Shown one piece after another: positions 44,524 through 54,286 of a stretch of 64,000 nucleotides of DNA. This DNA is from Lysobacter_C viscosus (GTDB lineage: Bacteria > Pseudomonadota > Gammaproteobacteria > Xanthomonadales > Xanthomonadaceae). Numbering within the stretch: the first letter of the stretch is position 1; the number at the start of each line of letters is the position of its first letter. Made by a program: the position numbers and the translations under genes. The DNA lies in the NCBI RefSeq assembly GCF_046600715.1, contig NZ_JBJMAV010000001.1:310001-374000 (forward strand), written 5' to 3'. Under the pieces are notes generated by a model, which saw nothing but the letters and a program-made list of their open reading frames with translations, was not told the origin of the DNA and did not search any database.

Positions 44524-45668
44524 GCAGCAGGTGGGTCCTTGGAGGTGGGCGGGACAGGGATCGGCAGCGGGGCGTCGGTAGCGGCGATGACCGCGCCACC
44601 CAGGCAGGTATCACCGTCGTACAGCACCAGCGATTGCCCGGGCGTGACTGCGCGTTGCCGCGTATCGAAGCGCACCTGCAGGGTGCCATTGTCGCCTACC
44701 TGCACCCGGCAAGGCTGGTCGTGTTGCCGGTAGCGGGTCTGGGCGGTGCATGCGAAGTCGACTGAAGGCGGCGAACCCGCTACCCAGTGGGCGTCTCCGG
44801 TGGTCAGCCCGGTGGACATCAGCCAGCGGCTGTCGATGCCCTGGTCGACGAACAGCACGTTTCGTTCGACGTCCTTTGCCACGACGTACCACGGGGCCTG
44901 TGCGAAGCCGCGCACGCCGCCGATATTGAGGCCCTCGCGCTGCCCCAGGGTGAAGTAGAAGACGCCGGGGTGCGTACCGATCTCCACGCCGTCCGGGGTC
45001 CGGATCGGGCCTGGTTGGGCGGGCAGGTAGCGGCCAAGGAACTCGCGGAAGTCACGCTCTCCTATGAAGCAGATGCCGGTGGAATCCTTCTTGGCGGCGG
45101 TGGGCAGGCCACTGCTGGCGGCCAGGGCGCGGACGTCGCTCTTGAGCATGTCACCCAGCGGGAAACGCGTCGAAGCCAGTTGCGCTTGCCCCAGCTGGTG
45201 GAGGAAGTAGCTCTGGTCCTTGTTGCGGTCGACCGCGCGAAGGAGCATGAGATGGCCGCTGTCGTGCCGCCGCACGCGCGCGTAGTGACCGGTTGCGATG
45301 TACTCGGCGCCAAGGTCGCGGGCCGCGTCAAGGAAATGCTTGAACTTCACTTCGCGGTTGCACAGGACGTCGGGATTGGGCGTGCGACCTGCCGCGTACT
45401 CGGACAGGAAGTGCTCGAACACGTCGGCCCAGTAATGACTCGAGAAGTCGCGGAAATGGATGCGTATGCCGAGCCGCCCGCAGACGGCGACCGCGTCCCG
45501 GCGGTCGTCCTCGGCCCGGCACTCACCGGAACCGTCATCGGCCCAGTTCTGCATGAACAGTCCGGCGATCGGCTCACCGCTGGCCTGCAGGCGCAGTGCC
45601 GCCACCGAGGAGTCCACCCCCCCCGACATCCCCACGATGGTCCGCGCCGTCCCCACCGCTGGACTCAC
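44520..45668 (-). CDS. mnmA: tRNA 2-thiouridine(34) synthase MnmA
   Basis: ATP-dependent thiolase modifying U34 of tRNA-Lys, Glu and Gln. In 382 residues: PP-loop TIVGMSGGVDSSVAALRLQ, FMQNWADDGSGEC, PNPDVLCNREVKFKHFLD (first catalytic Cys), ATGHYARV, GICFIGERDFREFL (second catalytic Cys) and the C-terminal beta domain. The start is GTG, overlapping the nudix gene by 4 bp. Part of nudJ-mnmA-hflD. Confidence 0.96.
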   Translation of the reverse strand: MSPAVGTARTIVGMSGGVDSSVAALRLQASGEPIAGLFMQNWADDGSGECRAEDDRRDAVAVCGRLGIRIHFRDFSSHYWADVFEHFLSEYAAGRTPNPDVLCNREVKFKHFLDAARDLGAEYIATGHYARVRRHDSGHLMLLRAVDRNKDQSYFLHQLGQAQLASTRFPLGDMLKSDVRALAASSGLPTAAKKDSTGICFIGERDFREFLGRYLPAQPGPIRTPDGVEIGTHPGVFYFTLGQREGLNIGGVRGFAQAPWYVVAKDVERNVLFVDQGIDSRWLMSTGLTTGDAHWVAGSPPSVDFACTAQTRYRQHDQPCRVQVGDNGTLQVRFDTRQRAVTPGQSLVLYDGDTCLGGAVIAATDAPLPIPVPPTSKDPPAA

Positions 45669-46144
45669 GCCATCTGCTGGAGCAGGTCGAGCGGTTGGCG
45701 GCGCCCGGAGAGGAAATCGGCCGCGGCCTGCCAGACCAGGGGGCTGCGATGGCGCACGGCCTGGGCCTGGAGTTCCGCGGGGGTCATCCAGAGCGCCTGG
45801 ACGATGCCCTCGTCCAGCGCGCGCCCGGCGTGCTGGCGAACGGGCTCGGCGGCGAAGGCGAAGCGCAGGTAGTGGCGGCCCGGGCGGCCGTCCTCGTCAC
45901 CGGGTGCCGTCCACTGGTAGGCACCCACGAAGGCCGACAGGCGGACCTCCCAGCCGGTTTCCTCCAGCGTCTCGCGGCATGCGGCGTCCTGCAGGCTCTC
46001 GTCGGGCTCCAGGTGGCCGGCGGGCTGGTTGAGCACGAGCCGCCCGCCCACGGTCTCTTCCACCATCAGCAGGCGGCCCTCGTGCACCACCACGGTGGCC
46101 ACGGTGACGTCGGGTTGCCAGAACCGGCCTTCGCGGTAGGTCAC
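45665..46144 (-). CDS. nudJ: Nudix hydrolase NudJ-like
   Basis: A 159-residue Nudix pyrophosphatase. The Nudix box is present as GHLEPDESLQDAACRETLEE continuing TGWEV, with the REUxEExGU core. N-terminal TVATVVVHEGRLLMVEE and the placement before mnmA match E. coli NudJ (YmfB), which acts on thiamine pyrophosphate precursors and nucleoside triphosphates. The start is GTG; translation overlaps mnmA. Confidence 0.9.
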   Translation of the reverse strand: MTYREGRFWQPDVTVATVVVHEGRLLMVEETVGGRLVLNQPAGHLEPDESLQDAACRETLEETGWEVRLSAFVGAYQWTAPGDEDGRPGRHYLRFAFAAEPVRQHAGRALDEGIVQALWMTPAELQAQAVRHRSPLVWQAAADFLSGRRQPLDLLQQMA

Positions 46145-46145
46145 G

Positions 46146-46634
46146 TCAGAACGCGTCCTTGCCGCCGGTCAGTTCCACTTCCATCTCGTCGGCGACGTGG
46201 ATCGCGTAGTTGATCGCGGCATCCAGCTCGGCCCCGGTGGCACTGGCCGGCACCTTGACCACCAGCACGGCAATGTCGTCCTGGCGTACCCAGGCGCCCA
46301 GCTTGCCGGTGTGGCTGGCCTGCAAGAGGCGGTTGGCGAGGGCGGCCGGGAAGTCACCGTCGTCCGAGCGGTAGGCGGGCGACCAGACTTCGCGCACCTG
46401 CAGCGCGCCGTACTCCTCGGTCGTGGAGATGACATAGGCCAGCTGGCTGCGCCCCTCCTCCAGGTCGAACAGCAGCTTGAAGTCACCGTCCTCGTCGACC
46501 TCGAACCCGTAGTCCAGCGCCTCCAACTGGGCACGCACCAGCGGGTCGGCCTCGGGGGTGGCCGCGCGCTCGTCGGCGACGGCGGGAAGTGCGAATGCCA
46601 GGAGGAACGGCAGCAGCAAGGCGTTGGCGCGCAT
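46146..46634 (-). CDS. secreted YbjN-like hypothetical protein
   Basis: A 162-residue protein with a signal peptide (MRANALLLPFLLAFALPAVA, cleavage near VADE). The mature part is acidic, with alternating strands and helices (ALDYGFEVDEDGDFKLLFDL, QLAYVISTTEEYGALQVRE) resembling YbjN/type III chaperone-like domains. I do not assign a function. It lies 1 bp upstream of nudJ in the same operon. Confidence 0.72.
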   Translation of the reverse strand: MRANALLLPFLLAFALPAVADERAATPEADPLVRAQLEALDYGFEVDEDGDFKLLFDLEEGRSQLAYVISTTEEYGALQVREVWSPAYRSDDGDFPAALANRLLQASHTGKLGAWVRQDDIAVLVVKVPASATGAELDAAINYAIHVADEMEVELTGGKDAF

Positions 46635-46724
46635 GAGGATCCACGGGTCGGGAAAGACCGCATTCTGACGCCCGGCCCCCGGGAGCGTCCACGGGGGGCG
46701 GGACGCCTTCCCGTGGGGCGCCCT

Positions 46725-46730
46725 TATAAT
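46725..46730 (+). promoter_or_regulatory. perfect -10 box directly before clpS
   Basis: TATAAT ends six bases before the clpS ATG, so a transcript starting at the usual distance would begin at or near the start codon. No Shine-Dalgarno is seen. A -35 match is weak. Confidence 0.5.
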
Positions 46731-46736
46731 CGATCA

Positions 46737-47057
46737 ATGCCCAAGCACACCGAACACGACCACCAGCACGGCGTGCTGGTAGAGAGCGGAAAACCCGAAG
46801 TCGCGCGCCCACCGCTGTACTCGGTGTTCCTGCTCAACGATGACTACACCCCCATGGACTTCGTGGTGGAGGTGCTCATGCGCTTCTTCCCGATGACCGC
46901 AGAGAAGGCGACCCAGGTCATGCTGCACGTCCACACGCGCGGTCGCGGAGTCTGCGGTGTCTTCACCCGCGAAGTCGCAGAGTCCAAGGTGGCACAGGTA
47001 AACGAATACTCACGGCTCAACCAGCATCCCTTGCTGTGCACGATGGAAAGGGCGTAA
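46737..47057 (+). CDS. clpS: ATP-dependent Clp protease adaptor ClpS
   Basis: Adaptor that delivers proteins with N-terminal Leu, Phe, Tyr or Trp to ClpAP. The 106 residues have a flexible acidic/His-rich tail (HTEHDHQHGVLVESG) and the core YSVFLLNDDYTPMDFVVEVL, which holds the N-degron pocket Asp-Asp and Met, then VHTRGRGVCGVFTREVAESK. The start follows a TATAAT box closely, and no ribosome site is visible. clpA follows in the same orientation. Confidence 0.95.
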   Translation: MPKHTEHDHQHGVLVESGKPEVARPPLYSVFLLNDDYTPMDFVVEVLMRFFPMTAEKATQVMLHVHTRGRGVCGVFTREVAESKVAQVNEYSRLNQHPLLCTMERA

Positions 47058-47215
47058 TAGGGGCCTGTGGCATGCAGCAAGGCTTAGGCTTGATGGGCAC
47101 ACCGGCTTTCCGCAATCGCGGCTAAGCAGACGGGTCCAACGCGGTTGGGGCTCCATGGAAAAGGCGGTGGGTGTCCCCATCTAGGACGGCAGACGCTTCT
47201 GGAGGCACCCTCCCC

Positions 47216-49489
<2,274 letters not shown>

Positions 49490-49515
49490 CAAGCCCGCCC
49501 AAGGGACAGGCATGG

Positions 49516-49543
49516 AAAAGGCGGCCACTGGCCGCCTTTTTTT
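49516..49543 (+). terminator. bidirectional terminator between clpA and infA
   Basis: Stem AAAAGGCGGCC / GGCCGCCTTTT with loop ACT and a further T run, suited to ending both convergent genes. Confidence 0.9.
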
Positions 49544-49568
49544 CCTTCGGGCAACGCCTGCGCCGCGG

Positions 49569-49787
49569 TTACTTCATGCGGTAGGTGATGCGGCCCTTGG
49601 TGAGGTCGTACGGGGTCATCTCCACCTTCACCTTGTCACCGGTGAGGATGCGGATGTAGTTCTTCCGCATGCGTCCGGAGATGTGGGCGATGATCTCGTG
49701 CCCGTTTTCGAGGCGCACACGGAACATGGTGTTCGGAAGTGTTTCCGCCACCGTGCCCTCGAATTCGATCACGTCGTCTTTTGCCAT
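49569..49787 (-). CDS. infA: translation initiation factor IF-1
   Basis: 72-residue OB-fold factor binding the 30S A site. The sequence MAKDDVIEFEGTVAETLPNT and DLTKGRITYRMK matches IF-1 over its full length. Located between clpA and aat, as in many gammaproteobacteria. Confidence 0.97.
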   Translation of the reverse strand: MAKDDVIEFEGTVAETLPNTMFRVRLENGHEIIAHISGRMRKNYIRILTGDKVKVEMTPYDLTKGRITYRMK

Positions 49788-49885
49788 GTGTTTCCTGATG
49801 TTGCATTGAAAACGGGCGCAGCGCGCCCGCGAAGCCGCATATGGTGCCATGCGGCTGCACGATGTGCAAAGGCGGGCCGGCAGCG

Positions 49886-50620
49886 CTAGCGGGGGGCTGC
49901 CAAGTGGGAGGCGGGACGATCGCCGCAGGCGGAGGTCCATGGGCCGACAGCGCAGGTCTGGGCGACCAGCGCCTCCACCGTCGACAGGAACTCGCGCCGG
50001 TCCATCGCCTGTGCCCCCATGCGGACGAGGTGTGCGTTCTCGACCTGCGCATCGAGCAGGGGCCAGCCCCACTCGAAAAGCAGGCCGGCCAACCCGGCCA
50101 GCGCCGCCTTGGAGCCACCGGATCGTGCACTGAACATGCTTTCGCCGAAGAACATCCGGCCCACCGCAACGCCATAGATGCCGCCCACCAGCGAGTCCCC
50201 GTCGAACACCTCCACGCTGTGGGCATGGCCCAGCCGGTGCAGCGCGCCGTAGGCCGATGCCATGTCAGGCGTGATCCAGGTGCCCGACTGGCCCACGCGG
50301 GGCGCCCGGGCACAGGCCTGGACGACGGCGTCGAAGGCGGTATCGGCCCGAACCGTCCAGCCGCTACCGCGCAACTGCCGGCGCAAACGCGAGCCCACGC
50401 GGACGGCGTCGGTGCGGAAGACCATGCGTGGGTCGGGCGACCACCACAGGATGGGTTGGCCGGCGGAGTACCAGGGAAAGATCCCGGCGCGGTAGGCGTT
50501 TAGAAGACGGGTCGGCGACAGGTCGCCGCCCACGGCGAGCAAGCCGTCGGGCTCGCGCAGGGCGAAGGCCGGATCCGGGAAGGGTGCCCCCGGGTCAGGC
50601 GCCAGGCGGTGCAGGTGCAT
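49886..50620 (-). CDS. aat: leucyl/phenylalanyl-tRNA--protein transferase
   Basis: Adds Leu or Phe to proteins with N-terminal Lys or Arg, creating ClpS-readable degrons. In 244 residues: LLAVGGDLSPTRLLNAYRAG, IFPWYSAGQPILWWSPDPRM, SGTWITPDMASAYGALHRLG and GRMFFGESMFSARSGGSKAAL, all Aat blocks. AAGGA five bases upstream favours the ATG at 50620 over the one at 50626, which would sit on the ribosome site. Overlaps the next upstream gene by 26 bp. Confidence 0.95.
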   Translation of the reverse strand: MHLHRLAPDPGAPFPDPAFALREPDGLLAVGGDLSPTRLLNAYRAGIFPWYSAGQPILWWSPDPRMVFRTDAVRVGSRLRRQLRGSGWTVRADTAFDAVVQACARAPRVGQSGTWITPDMASAYGALHRLGHAHSVEVFDGDSLVGGIYGVAVGRMFFGESMFSARSGGSKAALAGLAGLLFEWGWPLLDAQVENAHLVRMGAQAMDRREFLSTVEALVAQTCAVGPWTSACGDRPASHLAAPR

Positions 50621-51743
50621 CGGCATCCTTGAAGGGTGATCGCGCCGCCAGCAGGGCCGCGTGCTGGCGCACGACGGCCGCCTCCTGCGCGCACCAGGCT
50701 GCCAACGGCGCGCGGAAGCGGGGGTCGGCAACCCAGTGGTGGCTGCGCACGAAGCGGGGCAGGAAGCCGCGGGCGATCTTGTGCTCGCCCTGGGCGCCCG
50801 GTTCGAACCGCGTCAGCCCCTCGCGCAGGCAGTACTCGATGCCCTGGTAGTAGCAGGTCTCGAAATGCAGGCCGGGCAGGGCGTCGTCGGCACCCCAGTA
50901 GCGTCCGTACAGGGTGTCGCCGCCCCGCAGGCACAGGGCGCCAGCCACGGTGGCGCCGGCCCGTTCGGCAAGGATCAGCACCAGTGCTTGGGGCATCGCC
51001 TGGGCCAGGTGGGTGAGGAAGGGCAGGGTCAGGGCGGGGGAGTTGCCGTACTCGGAAAACGTCCGCTGGTAGAACCCGTGGATGGCTCCGAGGTCGGCCG
51101 GGCTGGCTTCGTCTCCGTGCACGATCCGGAAGGTCACCCCGGCGCGGGCTACCCTGGCCCGTTCCTGGCGGATGTTCTTGCGGTGGCGATGGTCCATGGC
51201 CGCCAGGAAGTCATCGAACGTGGCCCAGCCCGGGTCGTTGCTCCAGTGGTACTGGACGTCCAGGCGCTGCATCCAGTCGCCATCGAAAGCGGCATCCTCG
51301 TTCCCGGGGTGGAAGTTGACGTGCACCGACGAGTATCCGGAGTCGGCTGCAACGCGCGGCATCGCGGCAGCAAGCCATTGCCGGTGACGGAGCTCGTCCG
51401 CCAGGAGCCGCGGGCCGGTTACAGGGGAGTAGGGCGCCGCGCACAGCAGCTTGGGGAAGTAGTCCAACCCGTGCTGGTCGTAGGCGTGCGCCCACGCGTG
51501 GTCGAACACGAACTCGCCATGGGAGTTCTCCTTGCGGTAGGCGGGCGCGGCGGCGAGCAGCCGGTCGCCCTCCCATAACGCGACGTGGCGGGGCGACCAG
51601 CCCCATGCCGAACGCAGGCACCCGTGCTCTTCCAGGCCGGAAAGAAAGGCGTGGCACACGAAGGGGTTGCGGCCGTCGTGCAGCGCGTCCCACTGCGCCG
51701 CGGGAATCTCCATCAGGTGACGGTGGAGCCGGACGTCAGGCAT
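50595..51743 (-). CDS. GNAT-like protein of the DUF482 / FemAB-related family
   Basis: A 382-residue protein with two acetyltransferase-like halves. HWSNDPGWATFDDFLAAMDH and RHRKNIRQERARVARAGV and the later YGRYWGADDALPGLHFETCY and GEHKIARGFLP are conserved in the DUF482 group (peptidogalycan biosynthesis/recognition proteins). Function is unproven. It overlaps aat by 26 bp, so is co-transcribed. In other bacteria the arginyltransferase-like ate/bpt follows aat; this is not that gene. Confidence 0.82.
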   Translation of the reverse strand: MPDVRLHRHLMEIPAAQWDALHDGRNPFVCHAFLSGLEEHGCLRSAWGWSPRHVALWEGDRLLAAAPAYRKENSHGEFVFDHAWAHAYDQHGLDYFPKLLCAAPYSPVTGPRLLADELRHRQWLAAAMPRVAADSGYSSVHVNFHPGNEDAAFDGDWMQRLDVQYHWSNDPGWATFDDFLAAMDHRHRKNIRQERARVARAGVTFRIVHGDEASPADLGAIHGFYQRTFSEYGNSPALTLPFLTHLAQAMPQALVLILAERAGATVAGALCLRGGDTLYGRYWGADDALPGLHFETCYYQGIEYCLREGLTRFEPGAQGEHKIARGFLPRFVRSHHWVADPRFRAPLAAWCAQEAAVVRQHAALLAARSPFKDADAPAPPGA

Positions 51744-51908
51744 CGTGCATTGTAGGAGCGCCCCCGGGCATGGCGATTCCGTCCTTCCAGGACTTCGTAG
51801 GAAACCTTCCGGAATCCGGCCTTCGTCCCCGAACGGCACAAACCGCGAATGCGCGATGTGGCATTCGAACGATGCCAGCGCCGGCTTTCCAGCGGCTGTC
51901 GGCGAGTT

Positions 51909-52862
51909 CTATTCGCCCTTGTCGAGGAACTTCTCGGCATCCAGCGCCGCCATGCATCCGAATCCGGCCGAGGTAATGGCCTGGCGATACACCTGGTCGG
52001 CAACATCGCCCGCGGCGAATACCCCGGGCACCGACGTCTGCGTCGCATTGCCATGCAGGCCGGTCTGGATCGTCAGGTAGCCGTTCTTCATGTCCAGCTG
52101 GCCTTCGAACAGGCTGGTGTTGGGGGTATGGCCGATGGCCACGAACAGGCCGTGGATCGCGAGCTCGCGCACCCCGTCGTCCTGGACCGACTTGACCCGC
52201 AGCCCGGTCACGCCGGCGTCGTTGCCCAGCACTTCCTCGACCACGTGGTGCCAGACCGGTTCGATCTTGCCCGCCTGCACCTTGGCCATCAGCTTGTCCT
52301 GCATGATCTTTTCCGCGCGAAGCGTATCGCGACGGTGCACGAGGTAGACCTTGCGGGCGATGTTGGACAGGTACAGAGCCTCCTCGACCGCCGTGTTGCC
52401 GCCGCCCACCACCGCCACGTCCTGGTCCTTGTAGAAGAAACCGTCGCAGGTCGCGCAGGCCGACACGCCACGGCCCTTGAATGCCTCCTCCGACGGCAGG
52501 CCCAGGTACTTGGCGGTGGCGCCGGTGGCGATGACGAGGCCGTCGCAGGTGTACTCGCCGTTGTCGCCAACCAGGCGGAACGGGCGCCTGGACAGGTCGG
52601 CCGTATGCACATGGTCGAAGACCACCTCGGTGTCGAAGCGCTCGGCGTGCGCCTGCATGCGTGCCATCAGGTCGGGGCCCATCAGCCCATGGGCATCGCC
52701 GGGCCAGTTGTCGACCTCGGTGGTGGTCATCAGCTGGCCGCCCATCTGCAGGCCCGTGATCACCAGCGGCTTGAGGTTGGCGCGGGCCGCATAGACGGCG
52801 GCGGTCCAGCCGGCGGGTCCGGAACCGAGGATGATCAGGCGGGCGTGCTTGGAAGGGCTCAT
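51909..52862 (-). CDS. trxB: thioredoxin-disulfide reductase
   Basis: NADPH-dependent flavoenzyme reducing thioredoxin (317 residues). FAD loop LIILGSGPAGWTAAVYAARA, redox site SACATCDGFF, NADPH site VVGGGNTAVEEALYLSNIA and the C-terminal AAGDVADQVYRQAITSAGFG are all clear. The start ATG overlaps the region of a + strand TATAAT that may drive the divergent ald leader. Confidence 0.96.
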   Translation of the reverse strand: MSPSKHARLIILGSGPAGWTAAVYAARANLKPLVITGLQMGGQLMTTTEVDNWPGDAHGLMGPDLMARMQAHAERFDTEVVFDHVHTADLSRRPFRLVGDNGEYTCDGLVIATGATAKYLGLPSEEAFKGRGVSACATCDGFFYKDQDVAVVGGGNTAVEEALYLSNIARKVYLVHRRDTLRAEKIMQDKLMAKVQAGKIEPVWHHVVEEVLGNDAGVTGLRVKSVQDDGVRELAIHGLFVAIGHTPNTSLFEGQLDMKNGYLTIQTGLHGNATQTSVPGVFAAGDVADQVYRQAITSAGFGCMAALDAEKFLDKGE

Positions 52863-52865
52863 GGG

Positions 52866-52871
52866 TATAAT
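52866..52871 (+). promoter_or_regulatory. perfect -10 box for the ald leader or an sRNA
   Basis: TATAAT 3 bp after the trxB start codon on the opposite strand predicts a transcript start near 52878, over 240 bases before ald. The -35 would lie inside trxB and is weak. Confidence 0.5.
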
Positions 52872-52877
52872 CGCGGC

Positions 52878-53095
52878 TCTTGGGAAGCGCCAGGGCAGGC
52901 GCGGATACGGGCGTGGTGCAGGCAGCCGCGGTGCGGCGAAGACGACCCGTCGGGGGCCATAGAGTGGCGCCCGCATCCCTGCAAGACAAGGCAGGCCCGC
53001 GGACACTGCGTTGCAGGTTCGCGGCCCGGCTTCCATCCCAATCGGTTCCACAAGGCCAACCCGGCCAGCACCCGCCGCGCATGCGGCGTTTTTTT
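52878..53095 (+). ncRNA. candidate structured leader or small RNA upstream of ald
   Basis: About 218 bases between a TATAAT box and a T-run contain many short perfect stems, including GCCGC/GCGGC at 52925-52937, GACG/CGTC at 52941-52951, CCTGC/GCAGG at 52978-52995 and CTGC/GCAG at 53006-53016. The 5' TTGGG and AAGC can pair with CCCAA and GCTT near 53029-53041, closing a long rod. No coding frame with a ribosome site is seen. Identity unknown; 6S-like, riboswitch or attenuator readings are open. Confidence 0.45.
53073..53095 (+). terminator. intrinsic terminator 23 bp before the ald start
   Basis: Stem CGCCGC / GCGGCG, loop GCAT, then seven T. It sits upstream of, not after, a gene in its own orientation. 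Confidence 0.85.
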
Positions 53096-53118
53096 CGGCA
53101 TCACCGGAGAGCAGTGCA

Positions 53119-54186
53119 ATGCGTATCGGCGTACCCAAGGAAACCAAGACCCTCGAGGGCCGCGTCGCCCTGGTGCCGGCCGCCGCCGGTTACCTCGTCA
53201 ACCGCGGCCATGAGGTCTGGATCGAGAAGGACGCGGGCATCAAGAGCGGCTTCAAGGACGACCAGTACACCCGGCTCGGGGTGAAGGTGGCCCCGGATGC
53301 CGCCGCGCTGTACGACAAGGGCGAGCTGATCGTGAAGGTCAAGGAGCCCATCGCCGGCGACCTTGCGCACCTGCGTCGCGACCACCTGCTGTTCTGCTAC
53401 CTGCACCTGGCCGCCGAGCCGGCGCTGACCCGACACCTGCTGGACATCGGCCTGACCGGCGTCGCCTTCGAAACCGTCGAGCTGCCGAACGGCGACCTTC
53501 CGCTCCTGTCACCGATGTCGATCATCGCCGGCAAGATCGCGGTGCAGTCGGGCACGACGCTGCTGCACCAGCCCTTGGGCGGCAAGGGCAAGCTGTTGGG
53601 CGGGCTGCCGTCGACCTCGCGTGGCAAGGTGGTGGTGTTCGGCGCGGGCGCCGCCGGCGGGGCCTCGGCGGCCCTGGCGGCCTCGGCGGGAGCCAACGTG
53701 GTGGTGTTCGAGATGCGCCAGGACCGCATGGACGAGATGATGCGGCTGGGCCACAACGTGACGGCCCTGTACCCCTACGACGACGTGGTAACGCGTGAAG
53801 TCGCCGATGCGGACCTGGTGGTTGGTGCGGTACTGGTGACCGGGGCCCGTGCGCCGCACGTGCTGACCCGGGACATGCTCCGGGGGATGGAGGACGGTAG
53901 CGTGGTGGTCGACATCTCCATCGACCAGGGGGGCTGCTTCGAGACCTCGCGCCCGACCAACTGGAAGGAGCCGACCTACGTCGAGGAAGGGGTGACCCAC
54001 TTCTGCGTGACCAACATGCCCGGCGCGGTGCCCCAGACCAGCTCCCAGGCCATATGCGCGGCGGTCCTGCCGTGGGTCAGCAAGCTGGCCTCGGGCAACT
54101 GGCGCGGCAACGACGCACTGGTCCGTGGCATCAATATCGAGTCGGGCCAGCTCGTGCATCCGGCCCTGAAGGGCATGGCGCTCTGA
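53119..54186 (+). CDS. ald: alanine dehydrogenase
   Basis: NAD-dependent oxidative deamination of L-alanine to pyruvate (355 residues). MRIGVPKETKTLEGRVALVP and VKVKEPIAGDL (substrate Lys) open the chain. YLHLAAEP holds the catalytic His, VVVFGAGAAGGASAALAAS is the NAD loop, and VVDISIDQGGCFETSRPT closes the site. GGAGAG lies about seven bases upstream. A terminator-bearing leader precedes it, suggesting regulated expression. Confidence 0.96.
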   Translation: MRIGVPKETKTLEGRVALVPAAAGYLVNRGHEVWIEKDAGIKSGFKDDQYTRLGVKVAPDAAALYDKGELIVKVKEPIAGDLAHLRRDHLLFCYLHLAAEPALTRHLLDIGLTGVAFETVELPNGDLPLLSPMSIIAGKIAVQSGTTLLHQPLGGKGKLLGGLPSTSRGKVVVFGAGAAGGASAALAASAGANVVVFEMRQDRMDEMMRLGHNVTALYPYDDVVTREVADADLVVGAVLVTGARAPHVLTRDMLRGMEDGSVVVDISIDQGGCFETSRPTNWKEPTYVEEGVTHFCVTNMPGAVPQTSSQAICAAVLPWVSKLASGNWRGNDALVRGINIESGQLVHPALKGMAL

Positions 54187-54197
54187 CCCGGAGCCCC

Positions 54198-54219
54198 GGT
54201 GGCCGCGCTTGCGGCCACC
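54198..54219 (+). terminator. probable terminator after ald
   Basis: Perfect 9-bp stem GGTGGCCGC / GCGGCCACC with loop GCTT 12 bp after the stop. The T tail is short (CTTCG). Confidence 0.55.
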
Positions 54220-54286
54220 CTTCGCTGGCGGGTTGTTTCCTGTACATTCAACGAGTAACGCAACCTAGCTGAGGCAGTACATCACG

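Noticed and set aside
50595..51743. Arginyl/leucyl transferase (bpt/ate) next to aat
   Set aside because: The motifs fit DUF482/FemAB-like proteins, and the N-terminal Cys-rich region of Ate/Bpt enzymes is missing.
52878..53062. 6S RNA (ssrS)
   Set aside because: Length and rod-like pairing fit loosely, but I could not see the conserved central bubble elements, and the usual neighbour is absent. Left as unknown pending a covariance search.
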